NCBI GenBank assembly: GCA_038065915.1
Contig: JBBTPZ010000002.1
Coordinates: 9,662 to 73,661, forward strand
DNA length: 64,000 bases
Direction of reading: 5' to 3'
From: VMGX01 sp038065915
GTDB taxonomy: Bacteria > Patescibacteriota > Minisyncoccia > Phycocordibacterales > 21-14-all-36-13
The first letter of the stretch is position 1. Every line of letters starts with the position of its first letter. This document shows, in pieces, positions 7,991 to 15,772 of the stretch. The notes under the pieces are model-generated. The model did no database searches. It was not told the origin of the DNA and saw nothing but the letters and a program-made list of their open reading frames with translations. The position numbers and the translations under genes were made by a program.

Positions 7991-8308
7991 GAAATGAAAG
8001 AATTATTAAAATTTATTGAAATTGAAGACGGGAGATTGGTTGAAACCAAGAGTTCCAAAACTGATACAGAAAGAATTTTAGCTAGAACGGTTAAATTAAT
8101 GGAAGAACTGGGAGAGCTTTGTGATGAGGTTTTGAGTTATAACAAAGATCAGAGAAAAGAAAAATTAGAAAAACACAACAAAGATAATTTGGCACATGAA
8201 TTTGCAGATGTTTTGATTACGACATTACTTCTTGCTAAAACTATGGGTGTAGATATAGAAGAAGGACTTAAAAACAAAATTGAGAAAATAAATAAGAGAT
8301 ATTTATAA
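7961..8308 (+). CDS. MazG-like nucleotide pyrophosphohydrolase
   Basis: All-alpha NTP pyrophosphatase fold that probably hydrolyses non-canonical or excess nucleoside triphosphates. The helices carry the family metal-binding pattern: KLMEELGELCDEVL (EExxE-like) and HEFADVLITTLLL (ExxD). Length (115 aa) matches single-domain MazG-like proteins. The start ATG and the first five codons fall in a D-family repeat; an alternative downstream start is MKELLKF. Confidence 0.8.
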   Translation: MENDNTKSKIEMKELLKFIEIEDGRLVETKSSKTDTERILARTVKLMEELGELCDEVLSYNKDQRKEKLEKHNKDNLAHEFADVLITTLLLAKTMGVDIEEGLKNKIEKINKRYL

Positions 8309-8332
8309 TTATTAATTTAATTCAAATTTCTC

Positions 8333-8548
8333 ATGCAAACAAAAAAATTATACTTATCAAATACAGACAAGAAAATAGCCGGAGTATGCGGGGGAATAGG
8401 GGAAAGGTTCGAAATGGAGTCGACTCTCATTCGTCTCGCTTTTATATTTTTAACAATCATGACTGGATTTATTCCCGGAGTAGTTATGTATATATCTTTC
8501 TGGGTAGTTATTCCACACAAACCCAAAACTCATTCGAAGGAAAGTTAG
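8333..8548 (+). CDS. PspC-domain membrane protein
   Basis: A 71-residue PspC domain with the family features LYLSNTDKKIAGVCGGIGERF, then a hydrophobic hairpin (LIRLAFIFLTIMTGFIPGVVMYISFWVVIP). PspC proteins sit in the inner membrane and respond to envelope stress; this stand-alone form may only be structural. It follows the MazG-like gene by 24 nt and is probably cotranscribed. Confidence 0.88.
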   Translation: MQTKKLYLSNTDKKIAGVCGGIGERFEMESTLIRLAFIFLTIMTGFIPGVVMYISFWVVIPHKPKTHSKES

Positions 8549-8674
8549 GTTGGTTTGTTAGAGGGAAGATAAGGATAAGAAAGATATATAAGGTCGCACA
8601 ATATTCCTTTTTCGACACTATATTAAATTTAAAGGATAGATGACTGATAACCTACAACTCCCTACCGTTGAAAC

Positions 8675-8698
8675 AAAAAGCGCCCACGAGGCGCTTTT
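8675..8698. terminator. Terminator after the 29-aa basic peptide gene
   Basis: AAAAAGCGCC, loop CACGA, GGCGCTTTT. It overlaps the stop codon of the minus-strand peptide and may also end the plus-strand PspC transcript. Confidence 0.75.
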
Positions 8699-8786
8699 AC
8701 TTGTTTTTAAATCTATTTCTATGCTTCAACTTATTTCTTCTCCTACGTTTGACGGATTTTCTTTTATTTTTTAATTTTGTTCCCAT
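8697..8786 (-). CDS. Very small basic peptide, possibly COX24/AURKAIP1-like ribosomal protein
   Basis: The minus-strand frame encodes 29 residues, MGTKLKNKRKSVKRRRRNK and ten more, mostly Lys, Arg and Asn. This resembles the short COX24/AURKAIP1-domain peptides of bacteria and other tiny ribosome-bound peptides. A perfect TATAAT (8792-8797) lies 5 nt before the ATG, so the mRNA would be leaderless, and an intrinsic terminator overlaps the stop. The identification is by composition and size only. Confidence 0.5.
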   Translation of the reverse strand: MGTKLKNKRKSVKRRRRNKLKHRNRFKNK

Positions 8787-8936
8787 GATGAATTATATAA
8801 TATCATAAACACTATATTTTAAGAAGCTCTTACAAAAAATATTACTTACTTCGCCTGCCTACGGTGGGCAGGTAAAATCTTTACCAAGTGAAATCTAAAA
8901 GCTATTTTATTGGGACGAAGGATATTTTATTGGAGT

Positions 8937-9160
8937 GGATGAAAATTGTCGCNNNNNNNNNNNNNNNNNNNNNNNNNNNNNNNNNNNNNNNNNNNNNNNN
9001 NNNNNNNNNNNNNNNNNNNNNNNNNNNNNNNNNNNNNNNNNNNNNNNNNNNNTTAACGACAATTTTAAAAAACAAATGGATGAAAATTGTCGCTTAACGA
9101 CAATTTTAAAAAACAAATGGATGAAAATTGTCGCTTAACGACAATTTTCATTTACCCACT
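8937..9160. repeat. 41-bp tandem repeat interrupted by assembly gap
   Basis: Units of 41 bp at 9053-9093 and 9094-9134, a partial unit at 9135-9149 and another before the gap (8937-8952). Each unit contains the palindromic halves GACAATTTT and AAAATTGTC. The 100 N (8953-9052) therefore lie inside a tandem array of unknown copy number. Confidence 0.8.
8953..9052. other. Assembly gap (100 N) inside tandem repeat
   Basis: Both flanks are copies of the same 41-bp unit, so the gap most likely reflects collapsed repeat copies. Confidence 0.85.
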
Positions 9161-9476
9161 ACTTACTGTTAAGTCCAACCGACGCATTCAATTCTAGGTC
9201 CGTGGGTTCTCCAGATTTAATTTTCTCCATATTACCAGTAAATGATTCCCAAATGAGTTTAATAAATATTTCGTTCCATAAATACAAAATCGGTCCTTTT
9301 AAATAGTTTTGCCATACATCAATCGCAAAACCCCAAACATATTTAAGATTCCCCTGCGTTTGGTCCGATTCTATAGATGTTTTTAAATCAAAACCGAGAT
9401 AACTTAAAACAAGAATCGCTATCACTATTAAAATAACTAATTTTACCAATCCCCCACTTGTTTGTTTTTTTGTCAT
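9159..9476 (-). CDS. Conserved-type membrane protein of unknown function
   Basis: One N-terminal membrane helix (LVKLVILIVIAILVLSYLGF), then TSIESDQTQGNLKYVWGFAIDVWQNYLKGPILYLWNEIF, rich in Trp and Tyr. I recall similar short single-helix proteins as common in Parcubacteria genomes, without known function. The ATG at 9474-9476 (MTKKQTSGGL) is preferred to an upstream frame starting with RSKNNFQRKLF, which lies in low-complexity AT-rich sequence. Confidence 0.6.
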   Translation of the reverse strand: MTKKQTSGGLVKLVILIVIAILVLSYLGFDLKTSIESDQTQGNLKYVWGFAIDVWQNYLKGPILYLWNEIFIKLIWESFTGNMEKIKSGEPTDLELNASVGLNSK

Positions 9477-9541
9477 AAGTTTTTTTACCCTATTAAATAA
9501 TTTTCTTTGAAAATTATTTTTGCTTCGCAAAAATAGTTAAC

Positions 9542-9592
9542 ACGAATATTATGGTTCAAAACTCTCTTAATGAGAGTTTTGAATTATTCGTA
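9542..9592. repeat. Family C palindrome
   Basis: ACGAATATTATGGTTCAAAA-CTCTC pairs with GAGAG-TTTTGAATTATTCGT. It belongs to the ATTATGGATTCAAA palindrome family. Confidence 0.65.
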
Positions 9593-9624
9593 TATTATAT
9601 AATATATTTTAGTTTAAATATAAG

Positions 9625-10920
9625 TTATTGCAAATAATCCAGTGGATTAAGATATGCATTTAATGGAGCAACAGGCATTTTAACATTACTGCAGTTTGTT
9701 ATCTTTTTTATATCTCCCAATCTAACAATTTTGACACCTTGTGTTGCATAAACCGTCAAATGAAGATGAGGACCTGTTGAGTACCCAGTGTTGCCGGAAT
9801 ATCCTATTATGTCTCCAGTATTGACCGTTTCGCCGGCATTAACTTTTATTAATGAAAGGTGCGCATATAAAGTTGATAGACCATTTTCATGTTTTATTAA
9901 AATCCACTTCCCATACGAATAACATCCACGAGACTCATCCGTATTTCCTGTTCCAACAATCACTCCGCCAAGAGAGGCCTTAATTTTTGTACCAACCGAA
10001 GCTCTAAAATCTATTCCATTATGTCCATTTCCATTATATGCAGTTGTTGTTTTTGAAAATTCGGTATCTCCAAAATATTGAGTTATAAAAATATTATCAA
10101 GAGGCCAATTTAAAACTCCTGCGCGTGCCCTAGGAATGCTGTTCGGGTCTATAGTTATGCGTAATTCTGATTCAAGGTTTAAAAGTTCTTTTTCAAACTG
10201 TTCCTTTAACCTAAGTTTTTCCGCAACCATATTTCTATAGTTTGATTCTTTATTTTTAGTTTCTTTTAATAAATTAAATTGTTCCGCTTTATTGTAATCA
10301 ACAATTTTTTTCTGGTCAGCCAATTGTGATTTTAAATTTGCCAACTCTCTTCTTTTTTGTTCCTCACTCAATTTTTTGTTTGTATATTCTTCTTTAAGCA
10401 CACGAAGTTCATTCAAATTGTCTTGTATACTGGATTGAAATTTTTCTAAATTTTCAATTATATTCCAAAAGTCAGACATTTTTTCATAACCAACAACAAT
10501 TTCAATCAAAGAAGTTGAATCAAATTCATACATTCTTCTTATTGATTCCGAGAGGGCTTTGTTATTTTGTATTATTTGTTGTTTTTTGTCTGATATTTCC
10601 ACACTTAACTTACCTATATTTGAATCAGTCAAACTTATTTTCTTTTCTGTAATTTTCATATCTACTAACAGTTTTTTACCGGATATTTCAAGAATTTGAA
10701 TAGCGTTTTGAAGTGTATCTTTTTCCTTTCCAATAGTTTCTATCATTTTTTGATACCCGCTAATTTCTTTTTCCAATTCTTGAATTTTTGTACTTCTGTC
10801 ATCAATTTCAGATTTTAATTCACTAATGGATGATGCATTAGCGAAATGTATTGCAAAAGGTGCATATAAAAAAAATAACAACAGAAAAATTATACACGCT
10901 GTTTTCTGATAAGTTTTCAT
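9625..10920 (-). CDS. EnvC/NlpD-like M23 peptidoglycan hydrolase or activator
   Basis: Signal peptide at residues 1-29 (hydrophobic core CIIFLLLFFLYAPFAIHF, Ala-Asn-Ala end), long coiled coil (about 30-250), then a C-terminal M23 LytM domain. The zinc motifs are complete: HNGIDF (HxxxD) and HLHL. Such proteins act in the cell wall, either cleaving cross-links or activating amidases during division; with an intact metal site it may be catalytic. It is 9 nt from gltX but probably has its own expression. Confidence 0.9.
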   Translation of the reverse strand: MKTYQKTACIIFLLLFFLYAPFAIHFANASSISELKSEIDDRSTKIQELEKEISGYQKMIETIGKEKDTLQNAIQILEISGKKLLVDMKITEKKISLTDSNIGKLSVEISDKKQQIIQNNKALSESIRRMYEFDSTSLIEIVVGYEKMSDFWNIIENLEKFQSSIQDNLNELRVLKEEYTNKKLSEEQKRRELANLKSQLADQKKIVDYNKAEQFNLLKETKNKESNYRNMVAEKLRLKEQFEKELLNLESELRITIDPNSIPRARAGVLNWPLDNIFITQYFGDTEFSKTTTAYNGNGHNGIDFRASVGTKIKASLGGVIVGTGNTDESRGCYSYGKWILIKHENGLSTLYAHLSLIKVNAGETVNTGDIIGYSGNTGYSTGPHLHLTVYATQGVKIVRLGDIKKITNCSNVKMPVAPLNAYLNPLDYLQ

Positions 10921-10929
10921 TTGTAAAAA

Positions 10930-12291
10930 TTATTTAATAGAATTAATTTTTTTGACCGCTGTTTCTATTCTGCTGATGGTCTCTTTTTTACCAAGTAGTG
11001 ATGCAAGAATAAACGGGTCTGGTGATTTATCAATTCCGGATAAAGCATATCTCATTGGCCAAAGAACATTTCCTCTTCCCTTTTCTGTCGCAAAATTCCA
11101 AACGGCGTCTTTTATTAATACAGAATTAAAATTATTGTCTTGTATTTTTTCTAACAAATTTAAAATTTCTTCCAAATATTTTTTTGTGTTTTGAATATTT
11201 TTTTCATCTTTCCACATTAATGATTTTGTTTCATATTCTGGTTGTTCAAAAAAGTATTTTAACTCTCCCCTTTTGTGCATGTCTTTTATATCTCCAAATT
11301 TTTCAATCCTTTCTTTAATAACAGGAATAATTTTTTCCACCTTTTTATCATAATTTGGAAAATTTTTTATTTCTGATGGCATAAATTTATTAACAAGCTC
11401 CATAAATTTTTTATCCGATAACATTTGTATATATTTTTTGTTAAACCAATTTAATTTTTCTATATTAAAGACAGCTCCTCCTTTTTGAATTTTTTTCATA
11501 TTGAATCCTTTTATAAATTCTTCTCTTGTTAGAATCTCTCTATCATCCCCAGGGTTCCATCCTAAAAATGCCAAAAAATTTATAATTGCTTCCGGTAAAT
11601 ATCCAAGATTTTTATATTCAACAACATTAACGGCACCATCTCTTTTTGAAAGTTTTGATTTATCTGGCGAAAGTATTAAAGGTATATGAGCGTAAACTGG
11701 TCTTTGAGCCCCAATCGCTTCTTGAATTAGAATTTGTCTTGGAGTGTTTGGTATGTGGTCTTGTCCTCTTATTATATGAGTTATGCCCATTTCGTAATCA
11801 TCAATAACATTTGTAAGATGAAATATAGGTGTTTCCATATCTTTCGCAATAACAAAATCACCTAAGTCGGTTGTATTAACTTCCACATCTCCAACAATTA
11901 AATCGTTGAAAATTATTTTTTTGTTTGGATTTTTAAAACGAATGACCTCATCTCTATCCCCCCTTTTTTCAGGTTTTTCTTTTGAGACATAAGCACTGCC
12001 GTCACCTATCATTTTTTTTAGATATTTTTTATATATTTCAATTCTTTCAGATTGTCTATAAATTTCATCATAATCAAGTTCTAACCATTTCATTGTTTCT
12101 AAAATACTTTTTTCGTATTCTTTTGTTGACCTTTCTCTGTCGGTATCTTCTATTCTCAAAATAAATTTTCCACCATTTTGTCTTGCAAAAAGATAAGTAA
12201 AAAGAGCCGTTCTTGCTCCTCCAATATGCAAATAACCCGTCGGCGACGGAGCAAAACGAACAACGACATTATTTTTTAGATTTTTTGTCAT
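10930..12291 (-). CDS. gltX: Glutamyl-tRNA synthetase
   Basis: Class I synthetase that charges tRNA-Glu (and possibly tRNA-Gln, if it is non-discriminating). FAPSPTGYLHIGGARTALF holds the HIGH motif and KSKLSKRDG the KMSKS equivalent. Length 453 aa is standard. The start overlaps the stop of the NYN-domain gene by 4 nt (ATGA), showing translational coupling. Confidence 0.97.
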   Translation of the reverse strand: MTKNLKNNVVVRFAPSPTGYLHIGGARTALFTYLFARQNGGKFILRIEDTDRERSTKEYEKSILETMKWLELDYDEIYRQSERIEIYKKYLKKMIGDGSAYVSKEKPEKRGDRDEVIRFKNPNKKIIFNDLIVGDVEVNTTDLGDFVIAKDMETPIFHLTNVIDDYEMGITHIIRGQDHIPNTPRQILIQEAIGAQRPVYAHIPLILSPDKSKLSKRDGAVNVVEYKNLGYLPEAIINFLAFLGWNPGDDREILTREEFIKGFNMKKIQKGGAVFNIEKLNWFNKKYIQMLSDKKFMELVNKFMPSEIKNFPNYDKKVEKIIPVIKERIEKFGDIKDMHKRGELKYFFEQPEYETKSLMWKDEKNIQNTKKYLEEILNLLEKIQDNNFNSVLIKDAVWNFATEKGRGNVLWPMRYALSGIDKSPDPFILASLLGKKETISRIETAVKKINSIK

Positions 12292-12875
12292 ACAGGCTCA
12301 TTCTTTAAATTTAAAAATTTAATTATTTCTGAATTTCTAATAAGAATTGTTTTGTTACTGTTATATGAAATGCCCTTATTTTGATTTTCTTCAAAACCAA
12401 GATAAACGACTATAATATTTTTTTTCTTAACATTGTTTATTGCTGGTTGTAAATCTGAATCGGAACTACCTAATATAATTTGATCAAATAATTTATCGCA
12501 AGAAAAACTTACCATATCTACCCCAATTCTAACATCTACACCTTTTTCTTTAAAAATTAAAGATTTTTTACCAAGGAATCCAATTTCTTGAAAACCCCTG
12601 ACTCTACCAGAAAAGATGACTTCAAATTCCTGTTTTTCCAGATGAGTTTTTAGTAGTCTTTGTTTTTCTATAAGTTCTTTAGATTTTTCTTTTGTATCTT
12701 TGTGTTCTTTGAGTTTTGCAAAATAAAAAACAACCTTGCTTATGTTGTAGCCATTTAGTACCAAATTAAACAAACCCTTAAAATCAAACTGATGCCATAT
12801 TATATCTTTTTTATTTAAAGAATCTTTAGCTTTTTTTATAAAATTTTCTCCATCTATTAACAATACTGTTTTCAT
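12288..12875 (-). CDS. NYN/LabA-like (DUF88) ribonuclease-domain protein
   Basis: PIN-like NYN domain expected to cut RNA with bound metal. Acidic residues of the fold are visible: LLIDGENF near the N-terminus, KGVDVRIGVDMVS in the middle and LGSSDSDLQPAI further on. It is upstream of and overlaps gltX. TATAAT with TG one base upstream (12882-12887 on the minus strand) lies 6 nt before the ATG, suggesting a leaderless message. Confidence 0.85.
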   Translation of the reverse strand: MKTVLLIDGENFIKKAKDSLNKKDIIWHQFDFKGLFNLVLNGYNISKVVFYFAKLKEHKDTKEKSKELIEKQRLLKTHLEKQEFEVIFSGRVRGFQEIGFLGKKSLIFKEKGVDVRIGVDMVSFSCDKLFDQIILGSSDSDLQPAINNVKKKNIIVVYLGFEENQNKGISYNSNKTILIRNSEIIKFLNLKNEPV

Positions 12876-12901
12876 ACAAAAATTATATCATAAAAATAGA
12901 A

Positions 12902-12935
12902 ACTCCCGCGGACCTTTCGGCTGGCGGGAGCGTTT
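12902..12935. repeat. GC-rich hairpin upstream of the NYN gene
   Basis: ACTCCCGC and GCGGGAG enclose CTTTCGGCTG. It stands out from the AT-rich context. The rest of the spacer to 13060 shows nothing identifiable. Confidence 0.5.
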
Positions 12936-13060
12936 ATGTGATTAAATATACACTAATATAATAAAAAAACAAGAAACTCATCAACCTTAATCTTCTGTGT
13001 CAGTTGTTTTAAGATTTTGTTTTTAAAAAGATTTATTTTTAGCCATAATTTGAGAAACAC

Positions 13061-13089
13061 TTGACAAAAAAATCTAATCATGCTATCAT
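13061..13089 (+). promoter_or_regulatory. Extended -10 promoter
   Basis: TTGACA (13061-13066), 17 nt, TGCTATCAT with TATCAT at 13084-13089. It reads into the ORF at 13155. Confidence 0.8.
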
Positions 13090-13154
13090 ATATGTAGAAA
13101 AATTAAAGATAGTTTTTTTCAGAAAAAAACACCGGAGTTGCAGGAACAATAAAA

Positions 13155-13406
13155 ATTCCAAATCTTTTGACTCTAACAGGATATTATGAGTCAATTAAGA
13201 CAACATCTGGTTTTGTTACAATTACCCTTGGCAATTTAGGTGACCCATATTCTTGGTTTGTATATGATAGAACCAAAAAAACTTGGTCAAGTGAAATTGG
13301 CTGGACAAAAAAATATTCAATTGATACTAAAACCCATATTCTTGTTGGTTTCGGATATTTTCCTGAAGCAAAAATGTTTAATACTTATTTTTGGATACAT
13401 CTATAG
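13155..13406 (+). CDS. Beta-rich small unknown protein, start codon non-canonical
   Basis: The frame has no ATG near its 5' end; the nearest starts are ATT at 13155 and TTG at 13167. By analogy with neighbouring mini-genes (AGGAG-AATAAA-ATG), AGGAACAATAAAA points to the ATT. The product (TGYYESIKTTSGFVTITLGN...GWTKKYSIDTKTHILVGFGYF) is rich in Thr, aromatics and Gly, like a small beta-barrel, with no signal sequence. It has a strong promoter and a terminator. It could be a gene with a rare start or a recently decayed one. Confidence 0.5.
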   Translation: MPNLLTLTGYYESIKTTSGFVTITLGNLGDPYSWFVYDRTKKTWSSEIGWTKKYSIDTKTHILVGFGYFPEAKMFNTYFWIHL

Positions 13407-13418
13407 TTTAGATGTACC

Positions 13419-13448
13419 AAAACCGGCGATTCACATCGTCGGTTTTTT
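13419..13448 (+). terminator. Terminator of the 13155 gene
   Basis: AAAACCGGCGA pairs with TCGTCGGTTTT (one G-T), followed by T residues. Confidence 0.8.
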
Positions 13449-13470
13449 TTATCTTTTTCATTCCAAAAAA

Positions 13471-13508
13471 TCTACACCTATCTCTGCTATCGCAAAGATA
13501 AGTGTAGA
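13471..13508. repeat. TGCTATCGCA hairpin H1, downstream of Cas2-like gene A
   Basis: Arms TCTACACCTATCTCTGC and GCAAAGATAAGTGTAGA around loop TATC. The two mismatches on the plus strand become U-G wobbles on the minus strand. It ends 4 nt beyond the stop of the PaaX/Cas2-like gene. Confidence 0.9.
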
Positions 13509-13512
13509 GACT

Positions 13513-14061
13513 TTATAATTCAAATTCATCCTTTAATAAATCTTCATTACTGATTTTTTCTGTTTCAAGAAAGATTATGTGTTTTGAAACACCAAAATAT
13601 TCTCCAATAAATTTGATTTCCTTTTTGCATTCATATGGGGTAATAAAAACCGATTTCTGTATTGGAGCACATCCAATTCTTATCAATTTTAGGGTTAATC
13701 CATCTCTGGCTGTTTTATGTTTTTCTGGAATATCAAACATTATTATTCTCCAAATCCCATCCCACCCCTTTTGCTCTTTTATCTTTATTTCATCTATTTT
13801 GTATTTCAAAATCTCTTTTCTTCCATTTTCTGTTATTTCAATTACATCAATTCCTTCTTTTTTATATTTTTTAACATATTTTTTGTTTTCTAATCTATCT
13901 ATTGCTCGTCTAATTTTCTCCTTTTCTTTCCATGCTTCCGCATCAAACATTTTATAGACAAGAGGTAATTGTGGAAGTGCCATAGAACCAATTACAAAAG
14001 TTGCCCCCACTATTGCTTTTAATATATCTTTAGCTAATTCTCCTCTACTGTGTTTTTTCAT
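13513..14061 (-). CDS. PaaX-like/Cas2-fold protein, copy A
   Basis: The 182-residue protein has an N-terminal winged-helix part (about 1-90, with KIRRAIDRLENKKYVKKYKK) and a C-terminal Cas2-like ferredoxin fold (about 99-167). The latter has WRIIMFDIPEKHKTARD with an Asp at residue 110 at the position of the Cas2 catalytic Asp, then APIQKSVFITPYEC, like the Cas2 QxSVF strand. There is no cas1 or CRISPR array nearby. A paralog of the same length lies at 50564. Both are bracketed by TGCTATCGCA hairpins: here H1 4 nt after the stop, H2 31 nt before the start and H3 further upstream. I infer a repeat-associated DNA- or RNA-acting protein. A plain PaaX-type repressor is the alternative. Confidence 0.75.
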   Translation of the reverse strand: MKKHSRGELAKDILKAIVGATFVIGSMALPQLPLVYKMFDAEAWKEKEKIRRAIDRLENKKYVKKYKKEGIDVIEITENGRKEILKYKIDEIKIKEQKGWDGIWRIIMFDIPEKHKTARDGLTLKLIRIGCAPIQKSVFITPYECKKEIKFIGEYFGVSKHIIFLETEKISNEDLLKDEFEL

Positions 14062-14092
14062 ACAAATTATTTTTTGAATGCCACCTTACCCC

Positions 14093-14130
14093 TCTACATC
14101 TATCTCTGCTATAGCAGAGATAGATGTAGA
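14093..14130. repeat. Hairpin H2, upstream of Cas2-like gene A
   Basis: Perfect 17-bp stem TCTACATCTATCTCTGC around loop TATA. Same arm subtype as H1 and H3, with compensating changes (CAT/ATG instead of CAC/GTG). Confidence 0.9.
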
Positions 14131-14226
14131 AAGAATTTCTTCTTTTAAAAAACAATTTTCTCACTGCTTATTTATTCATAACCCCATATATCCATATAAT
14201 TCTTCTAAAAAAATATCATACTTTTA

Positions 14227-14266
14227 TTCTACACTTATCTTTGCTATCGCAAAGATAAGTGTAGAA
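14227..14266. repeat. Hairpin H3, before the murG 3' end
   Basis: Perfect 18-bp stem, arm TTCTACACTTATCTTTGC, loop TATC. Confidence 0.9.
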
Positions 14267-14271
14267 AATAT

Positions 14272-15399
14272 CTACTTTTCGTGTTCCAAAGCAATTCTTA
14301 TTAATTCTTTTGCGATTATTTTTGCTGAATCGGTTTTAGCGAATGATTTTGTTGCATTTATCATATTATTTCTTTTTGTTTCATTACCCATAATTTCTTC
14401 CACCTGTGAAATAAGTATGTCATCTGAAAGATTATTTTCTTCAATAACAATAGCAGAACCGGATGAAGCATAATTAAAGGCGTTTTTTCTTTGGTGATCT
14501 CCGTTTGAATTTGTTATTGGAATTATTATACTTGGAACACCCCAAACAGCTATTTGAAAAATTGTTGAACCGGCTCTTGAAATAATTAAATCAGCGACCC
14601 CTGCAGACATTTTCATCGCAATCGTGTTCAAATAAGAAAAAGGTTTATATCTGTTTTTATATTTACTATTTTTTAATTCTATATCTGCCAAATTTTTTAC
14701 ATCTGCAAAATTTTTTTCTCCTGTTTGATGAATTATTTGATATTTTTCTACAAGTTTTGGAAGCGAATCAATAATTACATTATTTATTGTTTGAGAACCC
14801 AAGGAACCGCCTATTATAAAAATTACAGGAACATCTTTTTCTAATTTTAAAAATTCTTCTGCCCCAGTTTTTGAAGGTTTTAATAATTCTTTCCTTATTG
14901 GATTACCCGTTAGGGCCACTTTTTCTTTTGGAAAATAATTTGATGCCTCTGGATAAGAAATAGCAATCTTTTTGGCAAATTTTCCAGCCCACATATTGAC
15001 TTTTCCGGGGACACTATCTGACTCATGAATTATTAGTGGAATTTTAAAAATTTTTGATGCAAGAATTACAGGAAAACTTCCATAACCTCCTTTTGAAAAA
15101 ATTACATCTGGGAAAATATTGAATACAACAAAAACACTTTTTACTATTCCCCACCCTGTTTTAAATAAATCAAAAAAGTTCATCAAAGAAAAATATCTTC
15201 TTAATTTTCCCGCTGATATTTTTTTATATTCTATACCAAGTTCAAAAAGAGCCCTTTTATCATAAACATCCGGTGCTAAAAAAAACAAATCTGGTTCTAA
15301 TAGATTTTCATCTTTAACTATTTCCCTTATTTCTTCTGCAACGGCAATAATCGGATAAAAATGTCCGCCCGTGCCTCCGCCTGTAAATACAATTTTCAT
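14272..15399 (-). CDS. murG: UDP-N-acetylglucosamine transferase MurG
   Basis: Membrane-associated glycosyltransferase that adds GlcNAc to lipid I, giving lipid II. The N-terminal GGGTGGHFYPIIAVAEE loop, the middle SKGGYGSFPVILASK and IIHESDSVPGKVN, and the nucleotide-binding IGGSLGSQTIN and ISRAGSTIFQIAVWGVPSIIIPI are all present. It is the last of the mraY-ftsW-murG series. The start ATG (15397-15399) is the edge of a family E element (ACTACAGGATG). Confidence 0.96.
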   Translation of the reverse strand: MKIVFTGGGTGGHFYPIIAVAEEIREIVKDENLLEPDLFFLAPDVYDKRALFELGIEYKKISAGKLRRYFSLMNFFDLFKTGWGIVKSVFVVFNIFPDVIFSKGGYGSFPVILASKIFKIPLIIHESDSVPGKVNMWAGKFAKKIAISYPEASNYFPKEKVALTGNPIRKELLKPSKTGAEEFLKLEKDVPVIFIIGGSLGSQTINNVIIDSLPKLVEKYQIIHQTGEKNFADVKNLADIELKNSKYKNRYKPFSYLNTIAMKMSAGVADLIISRAGSTIFQIAVWGVPSIIIPITNSNGDHQRKNAFNYASSGSAIVIEENNLSDDILISQVEEIMGNETKRNNMINATKSFAKTDSAKIIAKELIRIALEHEK

Positions 15400-15533
15400 C
15401 CTGTAGTGAAAAATGGCATCGCTCTAAAAGAGCGCGGTCATTTTTGTTGTTAATGTTAATAAATCTTGTCTCATAAATTTTTCATTATTTTAATATCCAT
15501 TCCCGAATGCCATTTTCTACTACGGGATTCATC
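15397..15533. repeat. Family E element with terminal inverted repeats (murG side)
   Basis: Left end CATCCTGTAGTGAAAAATGG and right end, read in reverse, GATGAATCCCGTAGTAGAAA followed by ATGGCATTCGGG. They form about 24-bp imperfect inverted ends around a GCTC-TAAAA-GAGC core. The left end carries the murG start codon. Together with the D composite it fills the 369-nt murG-ftsW spacer. Confidence 0.65.
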
Positions 15534-15589
15534 TTATTTATTATATAACAAAATTATCTCAAAACAAACGAAGTAAATTTGTGATATTT

Positions 15590-15772
15590 AATTTAAAATT
15601 AAAAAATCAAAATGAAAAATAATTATCCCTTCGGGAGATCTCCCGTAGGGAGACAATGTAAAATATTAAAGTTACTGAACAAATTTTCTGAAAGAAAATT
15701 TGCAACTAATCTTTTGTTCGCCTTCGGCGAACTCCATAACTTTACACTTTGAGATTTACACTTTGCATTCAT
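15590..15772 (+). repeat. Family D composite multi-hairpin element, copy 1
   Basis: In order: D arm, nested GGGAGATCTCCC palindrome (15626-15651), AAATTTTCTGAAAGAAAATTT-type hairpin, TTCGCCTTCGGCGAA hairpin, D arm in reverse. It reaches the ftsW 3' end. Confidence 0.7.

Noticed and set aside
8386..8643. 85-aa plus-strand frame after the PspC start
   Set aside because: It overlaps the PspC gene in another frame and lacks codon or motif support.
9053..9134. CRISPR-like array around the second gap
   Set aside because: Contiguous 41-bp tandem units without spacers; palindromic repeat amplification explains it better.
13513..14061. True CRISPR-associated Cas2
   Set aside because: The protein has an extra winged-helix half, and no array, cas1 or other cas genes are in the window; called Cas2-fold/PaaX-like instead.
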